This document shows, in pieces, positions 15,230 through 15,376 of a stretch of DNA of 15,376 bases. A program made the translations under genes and the position numbers. This DNA is from an uncultured Cloacibacillus sp. (GTDB lineage: Bacteria > Synergistota > Synergistia > Synergistales > Synergistaceae). The stretch lies in the NCBI GenBank assembly GCA_934511335.1, contig CAKSWL010000019.1:1-15376 (forward strand), written 5' to 3'. Below the pieces are notes generated by a model, which made no database searches, was not told the origin of the DNA, and saw nothing but the letters and a program-made list of their open reading frames with translations. The first letter of the stretch is position 1. Each line of letters opens with the position of its first letter.

Positions 15230-15376
15230 GTTTTTTTAAATTCTGATGTGCGCCGCACAAAACCAACTCCGCAGTTTCGCGGCAACATTAGTATATTTTA
15301 TCCTATTTCGCCAAATTTTTTAACCGTTCCCTCTCTATTTAGCGCGTGTTAGTCAAATATTATTTAAGAATCGCCT

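Noticed and set aside
13789..15246. A 485-codon plus-strand open frame opposite fhs
   Set aside because: Antisense to an unmistakable formate-THF ligase; arises from the codon bias of fhs.

Overview
The window looks like a chromosomal segment of a GC-rich, anaerobic, organic- and amino-acid-fermenting bacterium. I would guess the Synergistota (a Cloacibacillus- or Synergistes-like organism). This rests on the gene mix (TRAP transporter, nickel-type hydroxyacid racemase, aconitase X, formate-THF ligase, FNT channel), strong AGGAGG ribosome binding sites, and GC-rich genes separated by AT-rich control regions. No rRNA, tRNA, CRISPR array, insertion sequence or phage gene was seen. The taxonomic guess is inference.

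Layout. (1) 1-2966, minus strand: a glycolate/D-lactate-oxidase-type FAD protein (GlcD-like) followed by a YjiH-family membrane protein, closed by a strong terminator at 22-58. (2) 2967-3856: an AT-rich divergent control region and a TSUP (TauE/SafE) exporter on the plus strand. (3) 3899-5957, minus strand: a GntR/FCD regulator followed, after a gap holding a possible terminator, by a class I/II aminotransferase. (4) 5958-6241: a divergent control region with a convincing promoter in each direction and three GTATAC-centred sites. (5) 6242-12193, plus strand: a LarA-like racemase, the large and small parts of aconitase X, and a complete DctP-DctQ-DctM TRAP transporter. A formate/nitrite channel follows at 12356-13147. 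(6) 13184-13437: what looks like the frameshifted remnant of a small gene. (7) 13464-13505: a terminator usable from both sides, then formate-tetrahydrofolate ligase on the minus strand.

How the genes may work together. The central cluster reads as a complete uptake and catabolic unit. The TRAP system would import a carboxylate, the LarA homologue would invert its 2-hydroxy centre, and aconitase X would dehydrate it, under control of the divergent FCD regulator. LarA acts on 2-hydroxyacids and characterised aconitase X enzymes remove a 3-hydroxyl, so a 2,3-dihydroxy acid, a malate-like diacid or a hydroxyproline-like compound would fit. The exact pathway is not one I recognise and is the best candidate for something undescribed here. 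The flanking genes (GlcD-like oxidase, aminotransferase, formate channel, formate-THF ligase) suggest a wider neighbourhood for 2-hydroxyacid, 2-oxoacid and one-carbon metabolism.
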